Shown: positions 1-7,725, counted from the stretch's first letter. The stretch: DNA of 20,919 nucleotides from JBAWAP01 sp049589355 (GCA_049589355.1 JBAWAP010000014.1:1-20919), one strand, 5' to 3'. Numbers and translations: made by a program. Notes: a model not told the origin generated them from the sequence alone.

Positions 1-1996
1 GCTCGTAGCGGGCCAGTGCCACCTGCGACAGCGTGATCTGGATCGCTTGCTCGTGGTGCAGCTTCTGGAGCTCGAAGTAGATCTTTTCGCGCTCCTTCGG
101 ATCGGTGGCCATCACGCCGGCGGTGACCAGCTCCTGGAACTGAGCCTTGAGGTCCGCGGGCAGCATCTGCCGACCGGCATAGGTGCCGACCGTAAACGGC
201 CCGACCCAGTTGTGTGGGTCGTGGATGTCTTCGATCCAGCCGCTGGCGGTCAAAGGCAGTTGCCCGGCGCGGAAGGAACGCAGCATCGTGGGCCACGGCA
301 GGCCCAGGCACTCGATCTGGTACTTGGGGTTGACCGCTTGCAGATTGGTCTGCAAGATGGCGCACGCGGTCTGGCGGGTGACGTTGCCGGTGTTGTACAT
401 CATCTGGACGCGGAAGCCAACCTCAGGCAGCTTGCCGTCCCAGGCCTGCTCCAGCTCTGCAGCGCACTTGTCCAGATCGAACTCGTACATCTCCCCGTCC
501 GGGTTGTAGCCCAGCATGCCCAGGATGATGGGCCCGTTGTTGCGGATGCCCTCGCCGTTCTGCGCGGCCTGGATGTAGGTGTCGTAGTCGAAGCAATAGT
601 TGAGGGCGCGGCGGACGTGGATGTCGGTGAAAAAGTCGGGCGTGATGCCGTTGCCGTCCAACTGGCCGCTGCCGATGTAGGGGTTGACGCCTCCCTCCTG
701 GCTCAGGTTGAAGTTGATGAAGACGTCGGTCCGGTCCACGCTGGGCAGGCCGCCCCACTTGCGCCACGGCGCGTCCGGGTGCTCAGGATCGGGCTGGCAG
801 GTATTGGTCAGGTAGTCGCAGATCTCACCCACGAACTCGTCTGCCTGCGGCCGGTTGGCTGGCGGCACGTTCACGCTCTCGGCGTCGCCGGCCTGCATCA
901 TGGCGAAGCGGGTGCCCCACTCGTCCACCAGCTTTTGGATCACGCGCTTGATCTTTGGCACGCCGCTCGGGCCGCCGGGCCACATCTCATCGCCTTCCTT
1001 GCGCCAATAGTTCTCGTTGGCGACGATGACCCACTCTTCGCCGGGCGTCCAGTACTCCAGCTTGTACGGGCCGGTGCCGTTGATGATGCTGCCGAGTTCG
1101 GTTTTCTCCGCCCCCGGCGCATAGTAATTCTGCCAGGTGTCGCACGAGCCGTCCCAGGCGCCGTTCTCGATGGCCCATTCCTTGTCCATGGCATACCCCC
1201 AGGATTGCGCCAGAGTAGCCAGGAACGGCCCCCAGGGCTGCGCCAGGTTGAAGGTCAGCGTACCAGCGGCGTCGTCGGCCACCACAGCCGCCTTGACCTT
1301 CTCGCACACCGCCACCAACTCTTCCGGCGTGGCCTTGGTCTTCAGCGCATCCGGATCGCCGGCGTACGCGCCATCGGCGATCTCTTCGGTGATGTCGCCG
1401 GAGGCATAGCCTATGATAGGCTCAATCAGCAGCCACTGCGGGCCGTTGGGGTCAGACTGGATCATGCCGCGCTCGAAGGTGTACTCAAAGTCGCTGGGGG
1501 TCAGATCGTTGCCGTTGTGGAACGTGACGCCCTGGCGGATGTGGAAGGTATAGGTCTTACCATCCGCCGAGATACCGCCGTTTTCCACGCTGGGCACTTC
1601 GGTGGCCAGCACCGGCACGTACCCGGTCATGTTTTCGCGGTTGAAAAAGAGCAACCCTTCCATGACGTTCATGATCAGGGCGGCGCTGGCGGTGTCGTAG
1701 CACAGGTTCGGATCCATGGTATCAATGTCACCGAAGACCACGTAGGTGTAGGTGTCTGGGCGTGGCGCCACGAACTCGACAGCCTTCGGGGGCACGGGCG
1801 TGGCGGTAACCACCACTTCCCTGACCACCTCTTTCTCTACGGGCACTTCCTTCTCGACCACCACCGTCTCGACGACCTTTATCTCGACGGGCACCTCCTT
1901 CACGACCACCTCAGGGGTCGGCGTGGTGCAGGCCGGGAGAATCATGGCGGCCATCGCCACCAAGGCAATCAAAGTCATCCACTTCTTGCTAAACAT
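1..1996 (-). CDS. Peptide ABC transporter substrate-binding lipoprotein (SBP family 5), cut by left edge
   Basis: This is an extracytoplasmic solute-binding protein that captures peptides for the adjacent DppBCDF-type importer. The frame is open for 665 codons from ATG at 1996 to the window edge, so the C-terminus is missing. A very strong Shine-Dalgarno (AAAGGAGGAGG) fixes the start. The N-terminus is a lipoprotein signal: two lysines, a hydrophobic stretch and a lipobox ending LPAC at Cys23. A tether of repeated Val-Glu-Lys units ending in TATPVPP follows, a style common in Chloroflexota. The mature part has family-5 features such as the DPNLCYDTASAALIMNVMEG region, a YTFHIRQGVTFHNGN strand and the VRRALNYCFD motif. 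It is the last gene of the transporter group, 556 bp beyond dppF, and probably has its own promoter. The family is clear; the exact peptide specificity cannot be read from sequence. Confidence 0.92.
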   Translation of the reverse strand, partial: MFSKKWMTLIALVAMAAMILPACTTPTPEVVVKEVPVEIKVVETVVVEKEVPVEKEVVREVVVTATPVPPKAVEFVAPRPDTYTYVVFGDIDTMDPNLCYDTASAALIMNVMEGLLFFNRENMTGYVPVLATEVPSVENGGISADGKTYTFHIRQGVTFHNGNDLTPSDFEYTFERGMIQSDPNGPQWLLIEPIIGYASGDITEEIADGAYAGDPDALKTKATPEELVAVCEKVKAAVVADDAAGTLTFNLAQPWGPFLATLAQSWGYAMDKEWAIENGAWDGSCDTWQNYYAPGAEKTELGSIINGTGPYKLEYWTPGEEWVIVANENYWRKEGDEMWPGGPSGVPKIKRVIQKLVDEWGTRFAMMQAGDAESVNVPPANRPQADEFVGEICDYLTNTCQPDPEHPDAPWRKWGGLPSVDRTDVFINFNLSQEGGVNPYIGSGQLDGNGITPDFFTDIHVRRALNYCFDYDTYIQAAQNGEGIRNNGPIILGMLGYNPDGEMYEFDLDKCAAELEQAWDGKLPEVGFRVQMMYNTGNVTRQTACAILQTNLQAVNPKYQIECLGLPWPTMLRSFRAGQLPLTASGWIEDIHDPHNWVGPFTVGTYAGRQMLPADLKAQFQELVTAGVMATDPKEREKIYFELQKLHHEQAIQITLSQVALARYE

Positions 1997-2049
1997 TTCC
2001 TCCTCCTTTACTTTACTTAGTTTGTGTTACAGGATGCGAATCAACCTGG

Positions 2050-2069
2050 GGGCGGAAGTCCCTCCGCCC
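2050..2069. other. Small GC hairpin in the leader of the edge lipoprotein gene
   Basis: GGGCGGA (2050-2056) and TCCGCCC (2063-2069) form a perfect 7-bp stem with a 6-base loop. On the plus strand four T's follow, so it could end plus-strand transcripts. On the minus strand it lies about 55 nt upstream of the lipoprotein start and would be a leader hairpin. Its role is unknown. Confidence 0.45.
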
Positions 2070-2155
2070 TTTTATCTTTCTGGTCCCGCCTCATCACCTC
2101 CTCTCCTGATGCTGCTATTGGAGATAACCATTCTCTCCAGTAAATGGCTTAGTGC

Positions 2156-2294
2156 CTTTCCCCGTAACTGCTCAGCCCTGGCAGATTTGGACGCTTTTGG
2201 TGTCACCCTGAGCGAAGCGAAGGGTCTCGTTCTTCGCACCAAACGAGATTCTTCGCTTCGCTCAGAATGACAAGCTGAGCAGTTACCTTTCCCC
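2156..2294. mobile_element. MITE-like palindromic element with 8-bp target duplication
   Basis: Terminal inverted repeats GTAACTGCTCAGC (2164-2176) and GCTGAGCAGTTAC (2274-2286) are perfect over 13 bp. They are flanked immediately outside by the direct repeat CTTTCCCC (2156-2163 and 2287-2294), the pattern of a target-site duplication. Inside, 2201-2231 and 2242-2272 form a long imperfect hairpin whose ends are TGTCA and TGACA. No coding capacity is present, so it would depend on a transposase in trans. A related inner core occurs at 4726-4794. The remainder of the 1997-2552 gap holds a leader hairpin, a candidate promoter and no gene that I can support. Confidence 0.75.
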
Positions 2295-2348
2295 TATATT
2301 AGGTGCGTTATTCCCCTTTCCCATCAGATCAGAGATGCTGCCACATCA

Positions 2349-2378
2349 ATTATACCCATAAGATAGGCAAAAGGTTCA
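2349..2378 (-). promoter_or_regulatory. Candidate ECF-type promoter for the edge lipoprotein gene
   Basis: On the minus strand TGAACCTTTT (2378-2369) is followed, 18 bases after its TGAACC hexamer, by TATAAT (2354-2349). The same 10-mer lies upstream of the sigma-factor gene (10467-10458), and it resembles the GAAC-type -35 element used by many ECF sigma factors. The MITE lies between this promoter and the gene, giving a leader of about 350 nt. The motif match is seen; its use is inferred. Confidence 0.35.
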
Positions 2379-2552
2379 CTCTCGAGATAACATCCCTATT
2401 TTACCAGCAAAAGCGAAAAAAGTAAAGTGCCGATTTCACATCGCTCTAGCGCCCAAAGGTCAGTGCGTATCTGTGGAGGAGTGCAAACCCTCTGACTTTG
2501 CCACATCGCCGGAGACGATGCACTTCACTCCGACGAGTCTGCGCTAGACACT

Positions 2553-3536
2553 TCACACCACCCGGTGACAGGCCGCCCAGTGCTCGCTGCTCACTTCCTC
2601 GAACTCCGGATCTTCTTTGTAGCAGACATCCATCACCACCGGGCAGCGAGTGTTGAAGCGGCACCCCTCGGGCGGATGGGCAGGGCTGGGCACGTCGCCC
2701 TCCAGGATGATGCGCTGCCGCCTCTCCTCCACCACAGGGTCCGGGATGGGCACGGCCGAGAGCAGGGCCTTGGTGTAGGGATGGAGAGGGTTGCTGTAGA
2801 GTTCGTCGCGGCCAGTGAGCTCCACGATCTTTCCCAGGTACATCACCGCCACCCGCTCGCTGATATGGCGCACCATGCTCAGGTCGTGAGCAATGAAAAG
2901 ATAGGCCATACCGAACTGGGCCTGCAGGTCCTCCAGGAGGTTAACGATCTGAGCCTGGATGGAGACGTCTACAGACGAGACCGGCTCGTCACAAACTATG
3001 AACGAGGGATTTAGAGCCAAGGCCCGAGCCACACCTATGCGTTGCCGTTGTCCGCCGGAGAACTCATGAGGATAGCGATTGATGAAATAGGGGTTTAAAC
3101 CCACTACACGGAGTAGCTCCTGGACTCTCTCCCCTTTCTCCTTGCCTTTGGCGATACCGTGCACCTCCAGGGGCTCGCCGATGATGCCGCCAACGGTCAT
3201 GCGGGGGTTAAGAGAAGCATAGGGATCCTGGAAGATCATCTGCATCCTGCGGCGCATGTGCCTGAGCTCCTCTCCCTTCGTCAAACTGAGATCCTGCTCC
3301 TCGAAATAGACGTGCCCATCGGTAGGCCGGTAGAGCTGCAAGATGGTACGGCCTGTGGTTGTCTTGCCGCAACCGCTTTCCCCGACCAGGCCCAAGGTCT
3401 CGTTCCGCCGGACGAAGAAGCTGATGCCGTCCACGGCTTTAATGTCACCTACGTGCCTTTGAAACACACCCCGCCTGATGGGGAAATACTTCTTTAGATT
3501 CTCCACTCTAACCAAGATCTCGTTTCCAGTCGCCAT
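2553..3536 (-). CDS. dppF: Peptide ABC transporter ATP-binding protein, DppF/OppF type
   Basis: This cytoplasmic ATPase subunit hydrolyses ATP to drive peptide import together with the DppD-type partner. The 327-residue protein has Walker A GESGCGKTT (about residues 52-60), Q-loop Gln103 in FQDPYASLNP, the signature FSGGQ (159-163), Walker B ending in VCDEP and an H-loop His217. The C-terminal oligopeptide-type extension begins NPLHPYTKALL and contains Cys residues (GCRFNTRCP) typical of this subfamily. The start chosen is ATG at 3536, behind AAAGGAG; an upstream ATG at 3560 lacks a ribosome site and reads into a repeat. It follows dppD after about 60 bp of short repeats. All catalytic motifs are intact. 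Confidence 0.95.
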   Translation of the reverse strand: MATGNEILVRVENLKKYFPIRRGVFQRHVGDIKAVDGISFFVRRNETLGLVGESGCGKTTTGRTILQLYRPTDGHVYFEEQDLSLTKGEELRHMRRRMQMIFQDPYASLNPRMTVGGIIGEPLEVHGIAKGKEKGERVQELLRVVGLNPYFINRYPHEFSGGQRQRIGVARALALNPSFIVCDEPVSSVDVSIQAQIVNLLEDLQAQFGMAYLFIAHDLSMVRHISERVAVMYLGKIVELTGRDELYSNPLHPYTKALLSAVPIPDPVVEERRQRIILEGDVPSPAHPPEGCRFNTRCPVVMDVCYKEDPEFEEVSSEHWAACHRVV

Positions 3537-3552
3537 TTGTGCTCCTTTCGAA

Positions 3553-3606
3553 GTATGCAAGTGAGCGAGTATGCAAGTGGGCAGAAGGCAGACTCGCTAA
3601 CTCGCG
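3553..3606. repeat. Short direct/inverted repeat between dppD and dppF
   Basis: GTATGCAAGTG occurs twice (3553-3563 and 3569-3579) and is followed by ACTCGCTAACTCGC, complementary to the intervening GCGAGT. The repeat supplies the last codons and stop of dppD, which ends Ser-Lys-Pro-Ala-Ser. It looks like an intergenic repeat inserted at the gene end. Confidence 0.5.
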
Positions 3607-4592
3607 GGCTTGCTGGGGTGTGAACTTCTCACGTCTACCCAACAAGCTATTTCGTGGCCAAGGTTGATGGGCTCCAAGGGCGGCGTCTCCTCCCGGCAAC
3701 GATCAATGACATAGTCACACCGGGGCGCGAAGGGACAGCCGGCCTGCAAATCAATCAGGTCAGGTGGTAACCCCCTCATGGAGAACAGCCTCCTTTTGCG
3801 AGTCTCGTCCAAGCGCGGTAGCGACCCCAACAGGCCGATGGTGTAGGGATGCCGTGGGTCGCCGTAGACATCCTTGACGCTGGCTCGCTCCACGATGTAG
3901 CCGGCATACATGACGATGACCTTTTCGGCCAATCCAGCGATTATCCCCAGGTCGTGGGTGATCCAAATGATGGCCATGCCGATATCGTCCCTGAGCCTCT
4001 TCACAAGCTCAATGATCTGAGCCTGGATGGTGACGTCTAAGGCAGTGGTGGGCTCGTCGGCGATGAGAACCCGGGGGTTGCAAGAGAGGGCCATGGCAAT
4101 CATCACCCTCTGACGCATTCCACCCGAAAACTGATGGGGATAATCGTCGGCGCGGTCCGCCGCCTCCGGTATGCCCACCATCTCTAGAAGCTCAATGGTG
4201 CGCTGGCGGGCCTGATGTTTGTCCATGCCCATGTGTAGCTCCAGAGCCTCGTCAACCTGCCGTCCAATGGTCAAAACGGGGTTGAGTGAAGTCATGGGGT
4301 CCTGGAACACCATGGCGATCCTGTTTCCTCTCACCTTACGCACATCCTCTGCATCCATCTTCAGCAAGTCCCGTCCTTCAAATAGCACCTCGCCGCCAAC
4401 GATCTTGCCTGGGGGCTCGGGGATGAGGCGCATAACAGAAAGGACGCTCACAGTTTTGCCGCAACCCGATTCGCCTACGATCCCCAGCGTCCCCCCCTCG
4501 CCGAGCTCGTAGGTGATACCGTTGACAGCGTGAACCACCCCGTCTTCGGTGAAAAAGCGGGTCTTTAGGCCCTTTACTTCTAATAACGTCAT
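3597..4592 (-). CDS. dppD: Peptide ABC transporter ATP-binding protein, DppD/OppD type
   Basis: This is the second ATPase subunit of the peptide importer. The 331-residue protein has Walker A GESGCGKT (about 40-47), Q-loop Gln97 in FQDPMTSLNP, the signature FSGGMRQR (155-162), Walker B LIADEP with Asp179/Glu180 and an H-loop His213 in WITHDLG. The C-terminal peptide-type extension contains HPYTIGLLGS and the Cys motif GCPFAPRC. The start is ATG at 4592 behind GAGGAGG; the ATG at 4607 has no ribosome site. The 283-bp gap upstream to dppC is filled with nested palindromes, so transcription from dppC must cross strong hairpins unless a promoter is hidden there. No motif is missing. Confidence 0.95.
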   Translation of the reverse strand: MTLLEVKGLKTRFFTEDGVVHAVNGITYELGEGGTLGIVGESGCGKTVSVLSVMRLIPEPPGKIVGGEVLFEGRDLLKMDAEDVRKVRGNRIAMVFQDPMTSLNPVLTIGRQVDEALELHMGMDKHQARQRTIELLEMVGIPEAADRADDYPHQFSGGMRQRVMIAMALSCNPRVLIADEPTTALDVTIQAQIIELVKRLRDDIGMAIIWITHDLGIIAGLAEKVIVMYAGYIVERASVKDVYGDPRHPYTIGLLGSLPRLDETRKRRLFSMRGLPPDLIDLQAGCPFAPRCDYVIDRCREETPPLEPINLGHEIACWVDVRSSHPSKPAS

Positions 4593-4625
4593 TCTACTCC
4601 TCCTCATGATTCATAAGTTACTTTG

Positions 4626-4855
4626 TGTCATTGCGAGGCGCGGAGCGCCGAAGCAATCCCCTACAAAGTGGGCAGGAGATTGCTTCGCTCCGCTACTCAG
4701 AAACTTGCGGCCGTACCTCACGTACTGTCATTCTGAACGAAGTGAAGAATCTCTGACCCTGCGGAGGAGATGCTTCGCTACGCTCAGCATGACAGACTGG
4801 CAAGTTTCTGCCCCCTACGGATGGCACGATGCGCCATGGAAGACTCGCAATGACA
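4626..4855. repeat. Three nested palindromic repeat elements
   Basis: The outer pair TGTCATTGCGAG (4626-4637) and CTCGCAATGACA (4844-4855) is a perfect 12-bp inverted repeat. Inside it, CAGAAACTTGC (4698-4708) pairs with GCAAGTTTCTG (4800-4810). Inside that, a core from TGTCATTCTGA (from 4726) to TGACA (ending 4794) resembles the core of the MITE-like element at 2164-2286. The arrangement suggests successive insertions of palindromic elements into one another between dppC and dppD. No protein is encoded. Confidence 0.7.
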
Positions 4856-4875
4856 AGTGTAATTGCGACAGGCCA

Positions 4876-5859
4876 TCAGCCAGGGCTGAGAGCCTCGTTG
4901 AGCCCATCACCGACGAAGTTAAAGGCGGCTACCATCGCCCCGACGATCAGCGCGGGCAACCACAACAGCACCGGAGCCGCCGGGCTGCGCCAGAAGCTGT
5001 AGTTGTCAATAATCAGCGCGCCCCAGCTCGGCGTTGGAGGGCGGATGCCGATGCCCATGAAGCTGAGTCCCGCCTCGGCCACGATGGCGCCCCCCATGCT
5101 CATGGAGACGGAAACAACGATGGGCACCATGGCATTGGGCAAGATGTGATGTCTGATCACCCTCCACGGCCTGGCACCGATGGCCCAGGCCGCCTCGACG
5201 AACTGCTCCTCGCGCAGGGAAAGCACCTGCCCGCGCACCAAGCGGGCCATACCTGGCCACCCGACGGCGCTGAGAGCAACGATGACTACTAGAACCTGAG
5301 CAAAGCCAGCCTTGACAAACCCCTCCAACGCCTCGAACCCCTTCAGCCAGGCCTCGATACGGCCCTGGACGGTGGCCGCAATGAGGATGGCGAGCAGGAT
5401 GCCGGGGAAGGCGAACAGGATGTCAGCGAAGCGCATAATCACCGTCTCCACCCAGCCCCGATAATAGCCGGCCAGCAGCCCGAACAGAAGACCCAGCGAT
5501 ACGCCGAAAAAGGTCGCCGTTGGCGCGATGATCACCGCCGTGCGCGCTCCCCAGATGATCCGGCTGAGCTGATCACGGCCCAACTCATCGGTCCCCAGGG
5601 GGTGAGCCAGGCTGGGCATCTGCTCTACGGCATCGAGATTCTGATCGGTGTAGGAGTACGGCGCCAGCCAGGGCGCGAAGATGCCGGTGAAGAACATCAT
5701 GAAGACCAACACCAGCCCCACCACCGCCAGCTTGTTGCGGCTGAAACGTCGCCAGAACTCCCGCCAAGTGGAAGTTGGAAGTTGGAAGTTGGATATTGGA
5801 TTCCAATCTCTAATCTCCAACCTCCAATCTCTAACTTCCATCCTCCATCTTTTAGCCAT
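4876..5859 (-). CDS. dppC: Peptide ABC transporter permease, DppC/OppC type, with repeat-encoded N-terminus
   Basis: This inner-membrane permease forms the peptide channel with DppB. The 327-residue protein has the OppC N-terminal segment (TWREFWRRFSRNKLAVVG, about 31-48), several membrane helices and the EAA coupling loop (EAAWAIGA...HHILPN, about 222-242) that contacts the ATPases. It ends with the usual GDGLNEALSP. The ATG at 5859 overlaps the dppB stop by 8 bases, implying translational coupling. Residues about 6-30 (from EVRDWRLEIRDW onward) are translated from a simple palindromic DNA repeat and have no counterpart in normal DppC proteins, which start close to the WRxxWRRF segment. An extra loop of about 25 residues near 165-190 is also longer than usual. 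The permease function should be intact. Confidence 0.93.
   Translation of the reverse strand: MAKRWRMEVRDWRLEIRDWNPISNFQLPTSTWREFWRRFSRNKLAVVGLVLVFMMFFTGIFAPWLAPYSYTDQNLDAVEQMPSLAHPLGTDELGRDQLSRIIWGARTAVIIAPTATFFGVSLGLLFGLLAGYYRGWVETVIMRFADILFAFPGILLAILIAATVQGRIEAWLKGFEALEGFVKAGFAQVLVVIVALSAVGWPGMARLVRGQVLSLREEQFVEAAWAIGARPWRVIRHHILPNAMVPIVVSVSMSMGGAIVAEAGLSFMGIGIRPPTPSWGALIIDNYSFWRSPAAPVLLWLPALIVGAMVAAFNFVGDGLNEALSPG
5770..5843. repeat. GGAAGTT/TCCAA-rich palindromic repeat inside the dppC reading frame
   Basis: Three tandem GGAAGTT units (5770 onward) are followed after about 5800 by the complementary TCCAATCTCTAATCTCC-type units, so the whole 74 bp can fold back on itself. It lies entirely within the 5' end of dppC, in frame and without a stop. 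This is a dispersed-repeat style of sequence, unlike the flanking coding sequence. Confidence 0.7.
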
Positions 5860-6781
5860 AGTGAATACGGGGGTCAACGAAGCGGTAGCAGACATCCACG
5901 AAAAGGTTGGCCATAGTGTAGGCCACCGCCACGAGCAGCGTATAGGCCATGATCACCGGATAGTCTCGCGCGGTGAAGGCGTCCCAGACCAGTCTGCCGA
6001 TGCCGGGGATGCCAAAGATGCTCTCGATGATGATGCCACCTCCCACCAGACCGCCCAACATCAGCCCAAAGATGGTGAACAAGGGGATCAGGGCATTGCG
6101 CAGAGCGTGGGCAACAATCACGGTGTACTCTCGCAAGCCCTTGGCCCGCGCCGTGCGCACGTAGTCCTGGCCCAACACCTCCAGCATATTGGCTCGCGTC
6201 TGGCGTACGAAGACGGCGGCCGGGCCGATGGACAGCACCAGAGTGGGCATGACAATTTGCCGGCTGAAGATGCCGTCCCACCCGCCAGAGGGCAGAAGAT
6301 GGAACCGGGCTGCCAGGAACCACATCGCTATGGGAGCGAGGGCCAACACTGGTAGAGAGATACCAGCTACCGTGAGCAGCACAATAAAGTAATCTATTAA
6401 GTTGTTTCGGTTCAGAGCGGCCAAAATTCCCAGGGGGATACCCACGGCCAGGCCCACCGCCATGACGACGGCGTTGAACTGAACGGTCACGGCCAGGCGG
6501 CTTGCCATCAATCGGCCCACGGGCTGGCCGCGATACTTTAGAGATTCGCCCAAGTCGCCATGGATTGCTTTCCAGACGTAGTCGGCATATTGGACAAGGA
6601 AGGGCCTATCCAGCCCCAGCTCGTGTCGGACCCGGTCTGCAGCCTCAGGGTTGGCGTGTTGGCCCAGCATCACCAGCACCGGGTCGCCTGGCCCGTACAG
6701 GCCCAGGGCGAAAGTGATAAGGCCAATAATCAACAGCAAAAAGGGCAACCACAACAAACGACGAACGACGTAGGTGATCAT
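5852..6781 (-). CDS. dppB: Peptide ABC transporter permease, DppB/OppB type
   Basis: This is the partner permease of DppC. The 309-residue protein starts MITYVVRRLLWLPFLL, the usual first helix. It has the periplasmic GDPVLVMLG and LGLDRPFLVQY motifs, the GDLGESLKYRGQPV segment, and an EAA-type loop YVRTARAKGL...HALRNALIP near residues 205-230. It ends RFVDPRIHYG, the family's conserved end. The length is normal. ATG at 6781 lies two bases after the stop of the protease-like gene upstream and has only a weak ribosome site, so translation is probably coupled. The end overlaps dppC by 8 bases. Confidence 0.95.
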   Translation of the reverse strand: MITYVVRRLLWLPFLLLIIGLITFALGLYGPGDPVLVMLGQHANPEAADRVRHELGLDRPFLVQYADYVWKAIHGDLGESLKYRGQPVGRLMASRLAVTVQFNAVVMAVGLAVGIPLGILAALNRNNLIDYFIVLLTVAGISLPVLALAPIAMWFLAARFHLLPSGGWDGIFSRQIVMPTLVLSIGPAAVFVRQTRANMLEVLGQDYVRTARAKGLREYTVIVAHALRNALIPLFTIFGLMLGGLVGGGIIIESIFGIPGIGRLVWDAFTARDYPVIMAYTLLVAVAYTMANLFVDVCYRFVDPRIHYG

Positions 6782-6783
6782 TT

Positions 6784-7152
6784 CTATTTCTGCACGATTT
6801 CCAGAGTTCGCTCTACAAGGTCAATAGTCATCACACTATTCGCCAGTAACCCGAGGCCAACCAGAGTATCCCCTCCACTGGTCAGGGTGATATCCACCTC
6901 GTCTCGTTTGTTTCCAAAGATAACCTCACTGCTGAAAACCAACTCCTCTTTTTGCGTGCCATCTGCTAATTCCACTGTTTGGAAGCCACATAATTCCAGC
7001 CCAAGCTGAACCGCTAATCGCATAGGCAGGCACACCCAGCCATCGAAGCCGGTGTCGAGGATTGCCTCGACGGAGATTTCTTGCCTTAAGCCCACAATCG
7101 TGACCGGAACCCAGCAGTGGCCGTATTCGTCTATGCTCCCTCTCAAGGACAT
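6784..7152 (-). CDS. Retropepsin-like aspartyl protease family protein
   Basis: This small protein of about 122 residues (from ATG at 7152) resembles the single-domain, retroviral-type aspartic proteases (clan AA) found in Cyanobacteria and Chloroflexota. The active-site motif is visible as ILDTGFDGW (Asp33 in the short form). A second conserved hydrophobic-Gly block, LVGLGLLANSVMTIDL, precedes the C-terminus. Such proteins would act as homodimers; the substrate is unknown. A longer form starting at TTG 7200 overlaps the preceding gene and lacks a good ribosome site, so 7152 is preferred, 7 bases after the previous stop. It is wedged two bases upstream of dppB. Confidence 0.75.
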   Translation of the reverse strand: MSLRGSIDEYGHCWVPVTIVGLRQEISVEAILDTGFDGWVCLPMRLAVQLGLELCGFQTVELADGTQKEELVFSSEVIFGNKRDEVDITLTSGGDTLVGLGLLANSVMTIDLVERTLEIVQK

Positions 7153-7159
7153 CTCGCTT

Positions 7160-7408
7160 TCATCTATGGACGTAAACGGCAGGGAATCCCACTCTGACAA
7201 AGTAAAAGACCTTGTCAGGATGTTTCTTTCGGGCCTCGCTGGCGGCTTCCGTGACGGTCCTACCCAGGAAATAATCCCCGCTATTCACCTCGATGGCGAC
7301 GATCTCCCCCCTGTGCTCTGGCTCCAACCTTTCCCGTATTCGATTATAAATCTCCTTACCCCCGGAGATCACTTTTCTCTGATCAACCTGGAAAACCATC
7401 GGCTCCAT
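7160..7408 (-). CDS. Small conserved protein usually paired with retropepsin-like proteases
   Basis: This 82-residue protein has no catalytic motif that I can name. The core EIVAIEVNSGDYFLGRTV, then an Ala/Glu-rich helix and KVFYFVRVG, resembles small DUF5678-like proteins that are often encoded just before retropepsin-like genes. The start at ATG 7408 is supported by GGAGGG about 9 bases upstream; ATG 7399 is an alternative. It overlaps the extended, probably frameshifted end of the zinc-finger gene upstream and is followed after 7 bases by the protease gene. The function is unknown. It may be an antitoxin-like or adaptor partner of the protease. Confidence 0.65.
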   Translation of the reverse strand: MEPMVFQVDQRKVISGGKEIYNRIRERLEPEHRGEIVAIEVNSGDYFLGRTVTEAASEARKKHPDKVFYFVRVGFPAVYVHR

Positions 7409-7664
7409 CTAGGCCATCCCTCCAACCTTCACGCAAAAGTGGCGACGGGCACCAATTCCATACGCTCGGCGCCTTCTTTCTCGTAGCAATCTCCTCAACC
7501 CAATGCAACAGAGTAGAGTGATAGTATCGGGAACCGCACTTGCTGCACACCCCAATGGGCACGTTTTCTAGAATGACGAAGCTATCTCGGTGTTTGAAGA
7601 CTTCTTGCTCTACTACCCGCTCTTGCACGATGCCATCGCAGTATTCGCATTTGTATCCGTACAT
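7383..7664 (-). CDS. YgiT-type zinc-finger protein with apparent C-terminal frameshift
   Basis: The protein starts MYGYKCEYCDGIV and has a second CxxC in VCSKCGSRYY (Cys6, Cys9, Cys40, Cys43), the YgiT/MqsA-type zinc-binding N-domain known from type II antitoxins. After EEIATRKK (about residue 64) the sequence becomes unlike the family. A one-base shift near 7470-7480 instead gives AERMELVPVATFA and a stop at 7429-7431, the normal end of these proteins. This points to a 1-nt deletion or an assembly error. The restored stop would also remove the overlap with the next gene. The start at 7664 gives the family's usual N-terminus; ATG 7712 is possible but has no ribosome site. No cognate MqsR/BrnT-like toxin is adjacent. 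Confidence 0.65.
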   Translation of the reverse strand: MYGYKCEYCDGIVQERVVEQEVFKHRDSFVILENVPIGVCSKCGSRYYHSTLLHWVEEIATRKKAPSVWNWCPSPLLREGWRDGLDGADGFPG

Positions 7665-7725
7665 TTTACCAATCTTCTGGTTCAGTGATCTCTTGGAGCT
7701 TATGGTGAACATCGGCTGCTACGAA

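Noticed and set aside
47..2020. Long plus-strand open frame of 657 codons
   Set aside because: It is antisense to the peptide-binding lipoprotein gene, which has a signal peptide, ribosome site and family motifs; the plus frame gives a composition-biased His/Val/Leu/Gly protein without domains.
2156..4855. CRISPR-like repeats
   Set aside because: The repeats are palindromic, unequal and widely spaced, without regular spacers or cas genes; they fit dispersed or MITE-type elements.
4549..5292. Plus-strand open frame of 247 codons across the palindromes and dppC
   Set aside because: It runs through repeats and then antisense to the dppC permease gene; there is no domain and no ribosome site.
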